Positions 1 through 7,700 of a stretch of 64,000 nucleotides of DNA are shown here, one piece after another. Made by a program: the position numbers and the translations under genes. The notes under the pieces were generated by a model that did not search any database, was not told the origin of the DNA, and saw only the letters and a list, made by a program, of their open reading frames with translations. Position 1 is the first letter of the stretch. Each line of letters begins with the position of its first letter. Source of the stretch: Flavobacterium praedii (GTDB lineage: Bacteria > Bacteroidota > Bacteroidia > Flavobacteriales > Flavobacteriaceae); the NCBI RefSeq assembly GCF_026810365.1, contig NZ_CP113948.1:1-64000 (forward strand), read 5' to 3'.

Positions 1-45
1 GCTATATATTTGCTAGAAACTCATCAAATAAAAAAGTAAAAAACA

Positions 46-843
46 ATGAGTGATAGAATACCACCAATTGATGGAAGTGTGCTAGAAGGTATAAGTAAAA
101 CTTTAGGCGATACAAACAATGGATTGACTGGGCTTGAAATTGGCAAGTTCTTGCTTGAAGTAAATATACCAGACATTGATTCTGTAAACACCAAATGGAA
201 GAGATTATATAATGCATTTGTTGATTTTCAAAATAGGAATCATATTTCAAATAACATCCTAAAGTTTATAAACAAGTCTATGAGCCCGGCAAGATTTGTA
301 GGGAAAAATGAACAGTTTGAATTCCTTAGAGCTGAACTTAATAAACGTCTTGTATTTATTGGGCTTGAATTATCTGAACGCGGTAAATTTATTAAAACTG
401 AAGAAGCCACCACAATTACTGAGGCCCAACAAAGAGCCAGCCGATTGGTGGGGAAATTGGAATTAAGAAATGTACACCCGACAATTTATAAGTATTGCAG
501 TGCGGAATTGTTAGCTGAAAATTATTTTCATACAGTATTTGAAGCAACAAAGAGTATTGCAGAAACGATAAGACAAAGAACAGGTTTAACGGAAGATGGA
601 AGCGAATTAATAGATAAGGCGTTTTCAATTCGAAATCCATTGATTCAAATAAATGACTTATCAACCGAAACAAAAGAAAGTGAACATAAAGGTTTTGCAA
701 ATCTGATTAAAGGAGTTTTTGGCATGTTTAGAAACACTACCGCACACTCACCGAGAATTATCTGGGAATTTAATGAAAATGACGCGTTAGACATTCTTTC
801 AACAATATCCCTAATTCACAGACGACTAAACATAAATGAATAA
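46..843 (+). CDS. TIGR02391 family protein with HEPN-type motif, predicted defence RNase
   Basis: 265 aa. The C-terminal half (about residues 145-262) matches my recollection of the TIGR02391 (Ymh-like) family: the stretch around residues 158-175 with NYFHTVFEATKS, then SEHKGFANLIKG, then FRNTTAH. The last gives an R-x4-H motif (RNTTAH), the catalytic signature of HEPN ribonucleases. The N-terminal part (about 60-120) resembles the front of AbiJ-type abortive infection proteins. No membrane segment or signal peptide is seen. Family members occur in phage-defence islands and as accessory genes of restriction systems. Here it is followed by an AbiEi-like antitoxin gene and a methyltransferase/helicase locus. 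An RNase role in abortive infection is inference. Confidence 0.7.
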   Translation: MSDRIPPIDGSVLEGISKTLGDTNNGLTGLEIGKFLLEVNIPDIDSVNTKWKRLYNAFVDFQNRNHISNNILKFINKSMSPARFVGKNEQFEFLRAELNKRLVFIGLELSERGKFIKTEEATTITEAQQRASRLVGKLELRNVHPTIYKYCSAELLAENYFHTVFEATKSIAETIRQRTGLTEDGSELIDKAFSIRNPLIQINDLSTETKESEHKGFANLIKGVFGMFRNTTAHSPRIIWEFNENDALDILSTISLIHRRLNINE

Positions 844-876
844 AAAAGCTGGCTATATATTAAAACTAGAGTTTAG

Positions 877-946
877 TTGCATGTGAAACACGAACAATGA
901 AAACGTGGTTGAACGGAACCGATTCCACAACCGTCAACCTATGCAA
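877..946. other. Nested inverted repeat in the 844-1083 intergenic region
   Basis: Six-base arms TTGCAT (877-882) and ATGCAA (941-946) enclose an inner hairpin: GGTTG-aac-GGAA, loop ccga, TTCC-a-CAACC (907-932). No ORF of useful length crosses it. It may be a structured 3' end of the upstream transcript, a small RNA or a recombination relic. The rest of 844-1083 shows only the diverged repeat listed separately. Confidence 0.35.
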
Positions 947-997
947 TTATCGTAAAAATTTTAGTGAGAATATCAAGAGACTTTTGTGCCGCTTTTT

Positions 998-1047
998 AAT
1001 TCACAAAATCCAATCCTTAATATAAAATGATATGTGCAGCTAATGTG
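998..1047. repeat. Diverged direct repeat, copy 1
   Basis: About 50 bp containing AAATCCAATC followed by a TAATATAAAAT block and TGTGCAGCT. It aligns with only a few mismatches and short gaps to 2152-2203. The two copies bracket the DUF6088 gene. A shorter partial match, ATTCAATAAAATCCAATTCC, occurs near 2088-2107. The pair suggests that the gene between them moved as a unit, but I cannot name the element. Confidence 0.45.
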
Positions 1048-1083
1048 GTATTCATTTGTATAAAATGGAATATCACATAAGTT

Positions 1084-1121
1084 TATATGTCAAGTTTTTG
1101 GTTCAAAAAACTTGACATATA
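1084..1121. promoter_or_regulatory. 16-bp-arm palindrome upstream of DUF6088 gene, probable operator
   Basis: The left arm TATATGTCAAGTTTTT (1084-1099) and right arm AAAAACTTGACATATA (1106-1121) are perfect inverse complements with a 6-base spacer. The right arm ends 23 bases before the ATG at 1145. AbiEi-type antitoxins are known to repress their own promoters by binding inverted repeats, so this is a candidate autoregulatory operator. The T-rich arms lack a following T tract, which argues against a simple terminator. Confidence 0.6.
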
Positions 1122-1144
1122 TAAAAATGGATTATCTTTGTGTA

Positions 1145-1873
1145 ATGAAATTGGCAGAACAAATACGTATTCGAATTAAAAAACTACCTAAAGGGAAAAC
1201 CTTTGGGTATGCTGATTTGGGTATTGCCAAAGAAGAGTATCAAACTGGAGCGAAAGCATTAGAACGTTTACAGACCAAAGGTGTCATTAAAAAAATATCC
1301 AAAGGAGTATTTTACAAACCCGAACAAACGGTTTTTGGAGAATTAAAACCAGACTATAACGAGCAGTTACGCCCATATTTGTTTGAAAATGGTAAACGTA
1401 TCGCCTATATAACAGGAGCTTATTTATACAATCAATTGAACCTTACTACACAAATGGCATTCAGGATTAAAATAGCCTGTCGTGGCAAACGTATTTCTAT
1501 CAATAGAGGGGCGGTAAAAGCAGATGCGGTAAAAAGCTATGCCGAAGTAACAGATAGTAATTATGAATTATTAGGTTTTTTGGATGCGTTTAAAGACATC
1601 AGGCAAATACCCGATAGTACTACTGCTAAAACGGTAAAACTATTGAGTGAGCGCATTAAGCAATTAACCGAAACACAAAGGGCTGAAATGGTAAAATATG
1701 CTTTACTCTATCCGCCAAGAGTAAGGGCTTTGTTGGGAGCAATTTTAGAAAGTCAAATGGCATCATCAAAGGATATTAAAAAACTAAAAGAAAGTCTTAA
1801 TCCGCTTACGACTATCAAAGTTGAATTGAAAGAGAGTGATTTACCAACCATAGGAAATTGGTATATTAAATAA
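1145..1873 (+). CDS. DUF6088 family (AbiEi-like) type IV antitoxin-like regulator
   Basis: 242 aa from the ATG at 1145. An upstream in-frame codon at 1112 exists but lies inside the palindrome, so the inner ATG (MKLAEQIRIRIKKLPKG) is preferred. The N-terminal 60 residues form a winged-helix-like module (KGKTFGYADLGI, then ALERLQTKGVIKKISKGVFYKP), as in AbiEi antitoxins and DUF6088 proteins. The C-terminal part is the family's wide alpha/beta region. AbiEi partners normally sit next to an AbiEii nucleotidyltransferase toxin; none follows here, and the next genes are on the other strand. It may be an orphan antitoxin, a solitary regulator or the remains of a pair. A palindrome lies just upstream. 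Confidence 0.7.
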   Translation: MKLAEQIRIRIKKLPKGKTFGYADLGIAKEEYQTGAKALERLQTKGVIKKISKGVFYKPEQTVFGELKPDYNEQLRPYLFENGKRIAYITGAYLYNQLNLTTQMAFRIKIACRGKRISINRGAVKADAVKSYAEVTDSNYELLGFLDAFKDIRQIPDSTTAKTVKLLSERIKQLTETQRAEMVKYALLYPPRVRALLGAILESQMASSKDIKKLKESLNPLTTIKVELKESDLPTIGNWYIK

Positions 1874-1875
1874 AG

Positions 1876-2094
1876 CTACAACCCATTGAAAGGCCAATTC
1901 GCGTAACTATTTAGTTTATATCTAGTGTTTTTTGGTAGTGCACTAAGCTCAATAGGTAGTGCACTAAAGCAAAAAGGTAGTGTACTAAGGCTAGAAGGTA
2001 ATGCACTAAGGATTTCTTCTTCCTTGGAAATATTGGATTTCAGAAGTTCCGAAGTGGTGTAGTATGTGAATTTACTTTTGCTTTTTTGATTCAA
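1876..2094 (-). CDS. Possible small ORF with heptapeptide repeats (doubtful)
   Basis: A 72-aa reading frame whose middle consists of four 7-residue repeats around S-[AT]-L-P. They arise because the DNA has four tandem 21-bp units, a multiple of three, so the frame may be open only as a by-product of the repeat. There is no recognisable domain. The gene would be convergent with the DUF6088 gene, ending 2 bases past its stop. I would not treat it as a real protein without expression data. Confidence 0.25.
   Translation of the reverse strand: MNQKSKSKFTYYTTSELLKSNISKEEEILSALPSSLSTLPFCFSALPIELSALPKNTRYKLNSYANWPFNGL
1934..2009. repeat. Four tandem 21-bp repeats with palindromic core
   Basis: The core GGTAGTGCACTAA starts at 1934, 1955, 1976 (one change, GTGTAC) and 1997 (GGTAATGCACTAA): exactly 21-bp spacing, two helical turns. 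Each core contains the palindrome TAGTGCACTA or a near copy. Regular helical phasing of a palindrome is what a row of protein-binding sites (iteron-like) would look like. The remaining 2095-2324 stretch shows only the second copy of the 50-bp repeat. Confidence 0.6.
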
Positions 2095-2151
2095 TAAAAT
2101 CCAATTCCCGTAATTTTCTTAGATCTGTAATATTATAGCGGAACCACTATT

Positions 2152-2203
2152 AATTCGTTAAATCCAATCACTAAATATAAAATAACAGGTGCAACTGGAG
2201 TGA
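2152..2203. repeat. Diverged direct repeat, copy 2
   Basis: Matches 998-1047: AAATCCAATC, then CTAAATATAAAAT, then GTGCAACT in the same order and orientation. It lies downstream of the DUF6088 gene and of the 21-bp tandem repeats, outside any gene. Confidence 0.45.
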
Positions 2204-2324
2204 AATCCGCTTGCGAAAAATTGATTATTTTATGAAACGTAATGTGGAGATGAAATCATTGAGCATTTTCGCCAATATTTATAACATTTCTAATCAATTA
2301 TGAGTTGCGATGTGGATTTTATAC

Positions 2325-2939
2325 TTAAATAGCATAGGAAAGACTTTCACTATGAAAATCAATAATTGCATCGTCGCAAACAACATCAATGTATTGGTTG
2401 TATAGTAAAAGTGCTGGAACATTTGGTGGATTTACACAATACAAACGATCATTATTAATAATATGCTTTTCTCGCAATTCCATTAATAATCTACCTAATG
2501 CGTTTGTGCCAATTAATTCATTATTTCCAGATGGTTTTGCTCCCCAAATTTTATTATCAGTGGCATACTCAACAATTGGTTTGTTTTGAGTTTCTTGGAG
2601 TATTGTACTAAACTTATCCCAATTTTGGGCTAGTTTTATTTCTAATGCCCAACGCATCACTTTAATTTGGATTTTTTCCCAATCAGGGCGAGAATAATGA
2701 GATTTATATTTATTACTAATCATTTTTGCTTTCATAGCATTATCTTGACTAATAATTTCAAATTGAATTTCTGGATTTGTTGGATAGCGCATCGCTTGAT
2801 ACAAATGCTCTGATGATGGTATTATCACTTCATTAATATACAAAGCATAACCCGAGGCCATATTGGATAAACCGCCAAATGGTTCAGTTGTTTTTCTAAA
2901 AACAATCGCTTCTTTTGAGTTGTAATTTCTGATATCCAT
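2325..2939 (-). CDS. NADAR family protein (ADP-ribose glycosidase-like), defence-associated
   Basis: 204 aa. Residues about 14-160 form a NADAR (YbiA/DUF1768-like) domain: FGGLSNM near the start, SSEHLYQAMRY with the conserved Glu-His, DNKIWG, and a closing N-x-LG-x-LLMELR. NADAR domains act on N-glycosidic or ADP-ribose links; characterised members reverse guanine ADP-ribosylation by DarT toxins, and others cleave riboflavin-pathway intermediates. A C-terminal extension of about 40 residues is unassigned. It is the last gene of the leftward defence operon, 28 bases after the PRTase-CE-like gene. NADAR plus PRTase-CE pairs have been predicted as conflict-system components; the actual substrate here is unknown. 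Confidence 0.8.
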   Translation of the reverse strand: MDIRNYNSKEAIVFRKTTEPFGGLSNMASGYALYINEVIIPSSEHLYQAMRYPTNPEIQFEIISQDNAMKAKMISNKYKSHYSRPDWEKIQIKVMRWALEIKLAQNWDKFSTILQETQNKPIVEYATDNKIWGAKPSGNNELIGTNALGRLLMELREKHIINNDRLYCVNPPNVPALLLYNQYIDVVCDDAIIDFHSESLSYAI

Positions 2940-2967
2940 GGTACAAACTTAAGTAAATTTAAATAAA

Positions 2968-4035
2968 TTAAATTAAATTCCCTCTATTATGTAGCGGAAA
3001 AAGTCCTTTCCAATTGTGTGCAGGATTATCCCACCAAAATACAATAGGGCAAGTATTACTAATATTGCGCCAAGTAAAAAACAAAGTTCCTGTACCAAAA
3101 GTCTTGTAACCTGGATACGTTTTTCCTAAAGGACGGTGTTTTCGTTTACTTTCTTCATCTTGAATCTGATTAATAATTTCAATTCCTTTGTCAAGGAAAA
3201 TTTGTTCTATGCGCAATCTGTTTTCTTTTGAAGTAAAAAAGGTTTCCTTATTGGGTTGTGTTTGTCTTCTGTAAGCTTTATCTGCTTGCCTTGGTGCTTG
3301 GTCAAGACTAGCAAGATAAACATCATATTCATTTTTTGATTTTTCTGGATAAACTAAATTTAAGCGTTGATTGTATTCTTTAATATTATTTTCGACAATA
3401 TAATTTGATACAATTGGAAATGCTTTAAAATCCAAAAAGAAATTTTCTCCCTCAAATCTGTTTTTTAAAATATATCTTGCATTTACAGTACCCCAAGTAT
3501 GAATACAGAAAAAATAGGATAAGATTCTAATTTCCTTATTTTTAAAAGCGTTCAGTAAATTATTTTCAGCAATGTATTTATGTATTTCATAATTAAATTT
3601 ACCTCCACTACCAATTACATCATCCAAATAAATATAATTTCTCACACCTAATGAACCACATATTTCTAAGGAATGCCCCGTCTTTTCAACTAAAACAGCA
3701 TTTAAAATTGAAAGTAGTACTGATTGACTTTTTGTTTCTCCTTGTACTGAAATAAAGTGTGTTTCTCTTAAAAATATTTCAATGTTTTGATAACCAAAAA
3801 ATGTTGTGGCTTTATTTATAAAATTCCAAAGTATATCTTTAGCTTTTTCTTTTGAGATATAAACACCTTGTTGCAAGATATGTAACACTTCGCTCAAAAC
3901 AAATTCTCTATCAGGTTCCTCAAACTGATCTGACCATTCTAAAACGTGTTCTTCCGTCATTACAAAACCATTATCATAATCTGAATGGTAATCCTGGGTA
4001 ATTGTAACGATATTTTTTATTATTTCTTTTATCAC
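2968..4035 (-). CDS. PRTase-CE-like phosphoribosyltransferase of a conflict system
   Basis: 355 aa from a GTG at 4035; the next in-frame ATG (MTEEHVLEW) is 25 codons further in. The central YLDDVIGSGG (about residue 135) fits the PRPP-binding loop hh-x-DD-x-x-x-GG of type I phosphoribosyltransferases. The N-terminal part is helical and the C-terminal half ends in TFFTWRNISNTCPIVFWWDN, a W-rich segment I associate with the PRTase-CE family predicted in prokaryotic conflict systems. It pairs with the downstream NADAR gene (28-base gap). The start codon lies 5 bases from the stop of a decayed copy of the neighbouring methyltransferase's C-terminus. Activity and target are not known. Confidence 0.65.
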   Translation of the reverse strand: MIKEIIKNIVTITQDYHSDYDNGFVMTEEHVLEWSDQFEEPDREFVLSEVLHILQQGVYISKEKAKDILWNFINKATTFFGYQNIEIFLRETHFISVQGETKSQSVLLSILNAVLVEKTGHSLEICGSLGVRNYIYLDDVIGSGGKFNYEIHKYIAENNLLNAFKNKEIRILSYFFCIHTWGTVNARYILKNRFEGENFFLDFKAFPIVSNYIVENNIKEYNQRLNLVYPEKSKNEYDVYLASLDQAPRQADKAYRRQTQPNKETFFTSKENRLRIEQIFLDKGIEIINQIQDEESKRKHRPLGKTYPGYKTFGTGTLFFTWRNISNTCPIVFWWDNPAHNWKGLFPLHNRGNLI

Positions 4036-4040
4036 TACTA

Positions 4041-4130
4041 CTAATTTTCTTTACTATACTTCAACATTTCGTATGGAGTCAATCGTACTGCACTAGCATT
4101 TCGGCGAACGTAAAACTCTTGTTCATTATT
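4041..4130 (-). pseudogene. Relic of the C-terminus of an AlbA_2-type methyltransferase
   Basis: Thirty codons on the minus strand translate to NNEQEFYVRRNASAV followed by RLTPYEMLKYSKEN and a stop. The intact 1425-aa methyltransferase ends NNQEEFYVRRNASTI then ALTMYEMLNYSKENWG. The DNA is about three-quarters identical over the whole segment. Upstream (4131-4175) the same frame continues for about 15 codons past one stop and then loses similarity. This is a leftover 3' end from a second, lost copy of that gene or its ancestor. The 4131-4261 stretch holds nothing else I recognise. Confidence 0.75.
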
Positions 4131-4261
4131 TTTTCAAATTCCAATGGCGATATTTTTTACTGCTTCACCATGCTTTCGTTTTTGGGTTTCAAATATGTTA
4201 CATATAGTAAAGATTAACCTTGCTAACAGTTATCAAATATCAGTTTACTAATTATTAAATC

Positions 4262-4741
4262 TTAGAGCCCTTGCATCCTTAAATATTCTTCTTGATACCA
4301 CTTTTTGTTTGCTTCATTTGTTAAAGGTCTTGCTTCGTCTTCATCATTTTCTGCAATAATTGTGCTTACGTACATTGGATTGTTCGGGAGCTTTAACTCA
4401 AAATCATTCATCTTATTTGAAAATGTTTTAGAAATTTCGGCTAAATCTTTTTCAATTTCGGAGATAAAATAATCAACATTTCCTTCAAAAATATTTTGAA
4501 TTTGGTTTCCTTGAACTACGCCTGTTAGTTTTTCCTCACCAGTAATTAGGCAATAATTATTAGGTAATTTACGACGTGGAACTGTAATATAGTCTGATTG
4601 AGCCAAAATTTCTAATATTTTTAATTTTTGGTCATCTGTTCCAATTAAAGCATAAGGTTTTATGCTCCAAGTGTAACATAAATTTGTTCCTATATCTATT
4701 ATAAACCAAATGTTAGCAACTATTTCTGGTGTATTCATCAT
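4262..4741 (-). CDS. Hypothetical protein between methyltransferase and PRTase-CE genes
   Basis: 159 aa, family not recognised. The N-terminal 50 residues look beta-rich (VANIWFIIDIGTN, CYTWSIKPYALIG), the middle carries VPRRKLPNNYCLITGEEKL, and the C-terminal half is acidic and helical with a final EARPLTNEANKKWYQEEYLRM. No signal peptide or membrane segment. It starts 16 bases after the methyltransferase stop and is read in the same direction, so it is probably translated from the same mRNA. It may be an accessory or specificity factor of the methyltransferase/helicase pair; that is a guess from position. Confidence 0.6.
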   Translation of the reverse strand: MMNTPEIVANIWFIIDIGTNLCYTWSIKPYALIGTDDQKLKILEILAQSDYITVPRRKLPNNYCLITGEEKLTGVVQGNQIQNIFEGNVDYFISEIEKDLAEISKTFSNKMNDFELKLPNNPMYVSTIIAENDEDEARPLTNEANKKWYQEEYLRMQGL

Positions 4742-4757
4742 TTTAAATATTTTAAGT

Positions 4758-7700
4758 TTACCCCCAATTTTCTTTACTATAATTCAACATTTCATACATT
4801 GTTAAGGCAATTGTACTTGCATTTCTACGAACGTAAAACTCTTCTTGGTTGTTTTTTTCTGGATTGGTTATGATTACTGGTTCCTTGGCTTTGTCTTTTA
4901 TGTGAATTAAAGCAATGGTTTTATTATCAATAGTTTCAAACTCTACATTGAATTTATGCACCATATTGTTGCCAAAATAGTTTTGAACCAAATTGTCAAA
5001 GTGTTTTACAAATTCGTCTTTTTTATTATCTCCTTTGAAACTGGCAAAGTCTGTGTTTTCTAATCCTAAAATATTACCATCATCATCTACACCAATAAAC
5101 AAAGTGCCGCCTTCACTATTAAGGAAAGCTGCCAAGTTTTTGATAGCCGAATGCTCAACATATTTTTGTGGATTATTTTGACGTAAACAATAACGCAAGG
5201 TACTTTTAAACTCTACCGTTTTGCTTTCGCCATTGGACAATAATTGTTTTATTTTATCATTTGTATTTACTTGTTGCAACTGTTTTTGTAATAATTCTTC
5301 TGCCGATTGATAATAGGCATAATTAGCCAATTTAGGATAACGGCGTGCAAACCAAGTTTCTACTTCATTGATATCTTCTTCATTTAAGCCATACAATTCA
5401 TAAACTAATTGGTCTATTTCTTTTTGCTCATTCGCGAAGTAATTATAACGAGGGTTTTGTTTTTGGTTTTCTAACAATTTAATTACTATTTCATCTAATT
5501 TTTCAATATCAGCTTCATTTGTAATAGGATAAGATAATTCTAAATTATCATCTGTTTGAGAATTTACACTATGATTAATAAATAGAGTAAACTGAAATCT
5601 CCATAATTTTGAACATAAAATTGAAAGTGTTGTATTTCTATTATTTATTGAATTAAAAACATTATTACATCCCGAATCATAAATCGTATCTGTTGCTATT
5701 CTGTAAGTTGGACTATACTCGCCAACTCTTGAACAATTAATAGATTCTAAAAAATATGAATCTTTATTTTGAAATCTAGAACAAACTTTATTAACACCAC
5801 CAATTTTGCCAAGCCTTTTGTTTCTCTCTAGAATAGTTTGTGTCTTCAATAATGATACTGCTTCACAACTCCAATCAATAAAATAATCAGTAGGTACATA
5901 ATAATTAGGTAACCATCCTTCATCAGTATCGCTTTCTCCACCTTTGTCATAAGGAGCAATATATCTTCCCTCAAAATAGCAATCTTTATCAAAATTGGAA
6001 TCATTTTTGGTTTTATGAATACCATTGTCAATTACTTTTATTCTAACATCGCTACTCTTTCTAATAATTTCTAAATCATCATCAGTTAATACAAATTCGT
6101 TAAATAATTGAATATCTCGATATGTTCCAAAAGCATTTGTATTTTGATATAAATAACTTTTATTATCGCCCGTTGCTAATCCTTGTTTCACATCGGCAAC
6201 ATCACCAAAACGTACTAATTCAATCGTTTTTTTATTAAATTCAACTTGTCTAACCGCTATTGTTGAGCCATTTATATCTTTATCTATTATAGGCACCATA
6301 GTATCATTCATTAAAGCAAATAACTTTGGGCTACCAACAATTATTGGATGGTTGCTATTGGTTTGCAACAACGATTGGGGATAAGAATACACCGCAAATT
6401 CAGGAGTGTATTGTCCAATATAATCTTCGAGGTGAAATAGTTTTTCTCTAAACTCGGGTATTTGTTTTCGGGTAGAAATGTTGGTTAAATCGGCGGCTAT
6501 TATTTGTCCCTCGACTGCGCTCGGGATGACAGAGCTACTAACAACTGTTTTCTTTATTGTAAATATGCACGAGTTTACTGTGGCATTGAAACAGTCTTTA
6601 TGCAAACGAATGACGTTTTTAAGGTCGTATTGCAATATTTGTTCCCGCAAAGGTTTGTGGCTTTTGATGGTTAGCCAAGTATCGGAAACGATGTAACACA
6701 AAATGCCGTTTGGTTTGAGTAGCTTATTTAGTGCCATACTCATAAACGCACCATAAGGATCTTTGCTGGCGAGTTTGTATTCTTCTTGTGTTTTATCGTC
6801 AATTTTTATTCCGCCATAAGGAGGATTTCCTATTACAATATCAAAGCCTTTTTTGCCTTCGTTGAGTACATTTCCAAAAAAATGATGCCAAAGAAAATAA
6901 GGTCTTTCGGAAGCATTTTGTAGTTTGTAGAGTTTTTCAATTTTGGTACTTAACAACTCTTTTTCTTTCAATAAAGGTTTTAGTTCTTTCTCTATTTTTT
7001 CAAGCGCTTTTATGTTTTTTTGTTTTGTAGCTTCGGGTTTATCTACATTAGAAATCAAACTCTTTTTGTATTCAATTTGCCCAATTTGTATGTCTAAGGT
7101 TTCTTTTTGAGCATCAAATAACAACTCTAGTTTATCGTGAATTTTAGTGTCGATTTGACTTGCAATCTCTGCTTTTGAGATTTTCAGTTTTTTATACTCT
7201 TCTTCACTAAAATACAATTCCACTAAATCTTTAAGACTTTTTTTATCCGAATCAGAAAGGTTTAATTTGGTTTGACTTTCTATTTCGGGTTCGCCAAACA
7301 TTGATAATTGTGGTTTTACAATAATCAATGTTTTATCGTCTGCTTTCTCAATATCCTTTCCAAGAAACACCCCTTCAAACGATTCTACTAATGAATTGCC
7401 TTGCATAATCTTATAATCGAGATTGGGCAAAGGTTTGGGTTCTTTTTCATCAACAATTAACGATAACCAAAAACGCAAACGTGAAATATCTACCGCACCT
7501 TTGTCAAGGTCAACACCGTAAATATTGTTTTTGATGATATTCAGTTTCTCTTTGAGATAAATGAAATCTTCTTGTTTGTAAAATGCGTGCAATTCTTTTT
7601 TGAGACGCATAATCTCAAATACCATTCCCATAGGAAAAGCACCAGAACCAATAGCTGGATCACATATTTTACAATCGGTTAAAGCTTTGTCAATTCGTTC

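Noticed and set aside
934..941. TCAACCTA, also found beside tRNA-Met (26513-26520), as left attachment site.
   Set aside because: Eight bases match by chance in AT-rich DNA and no tRNA sequence follows.
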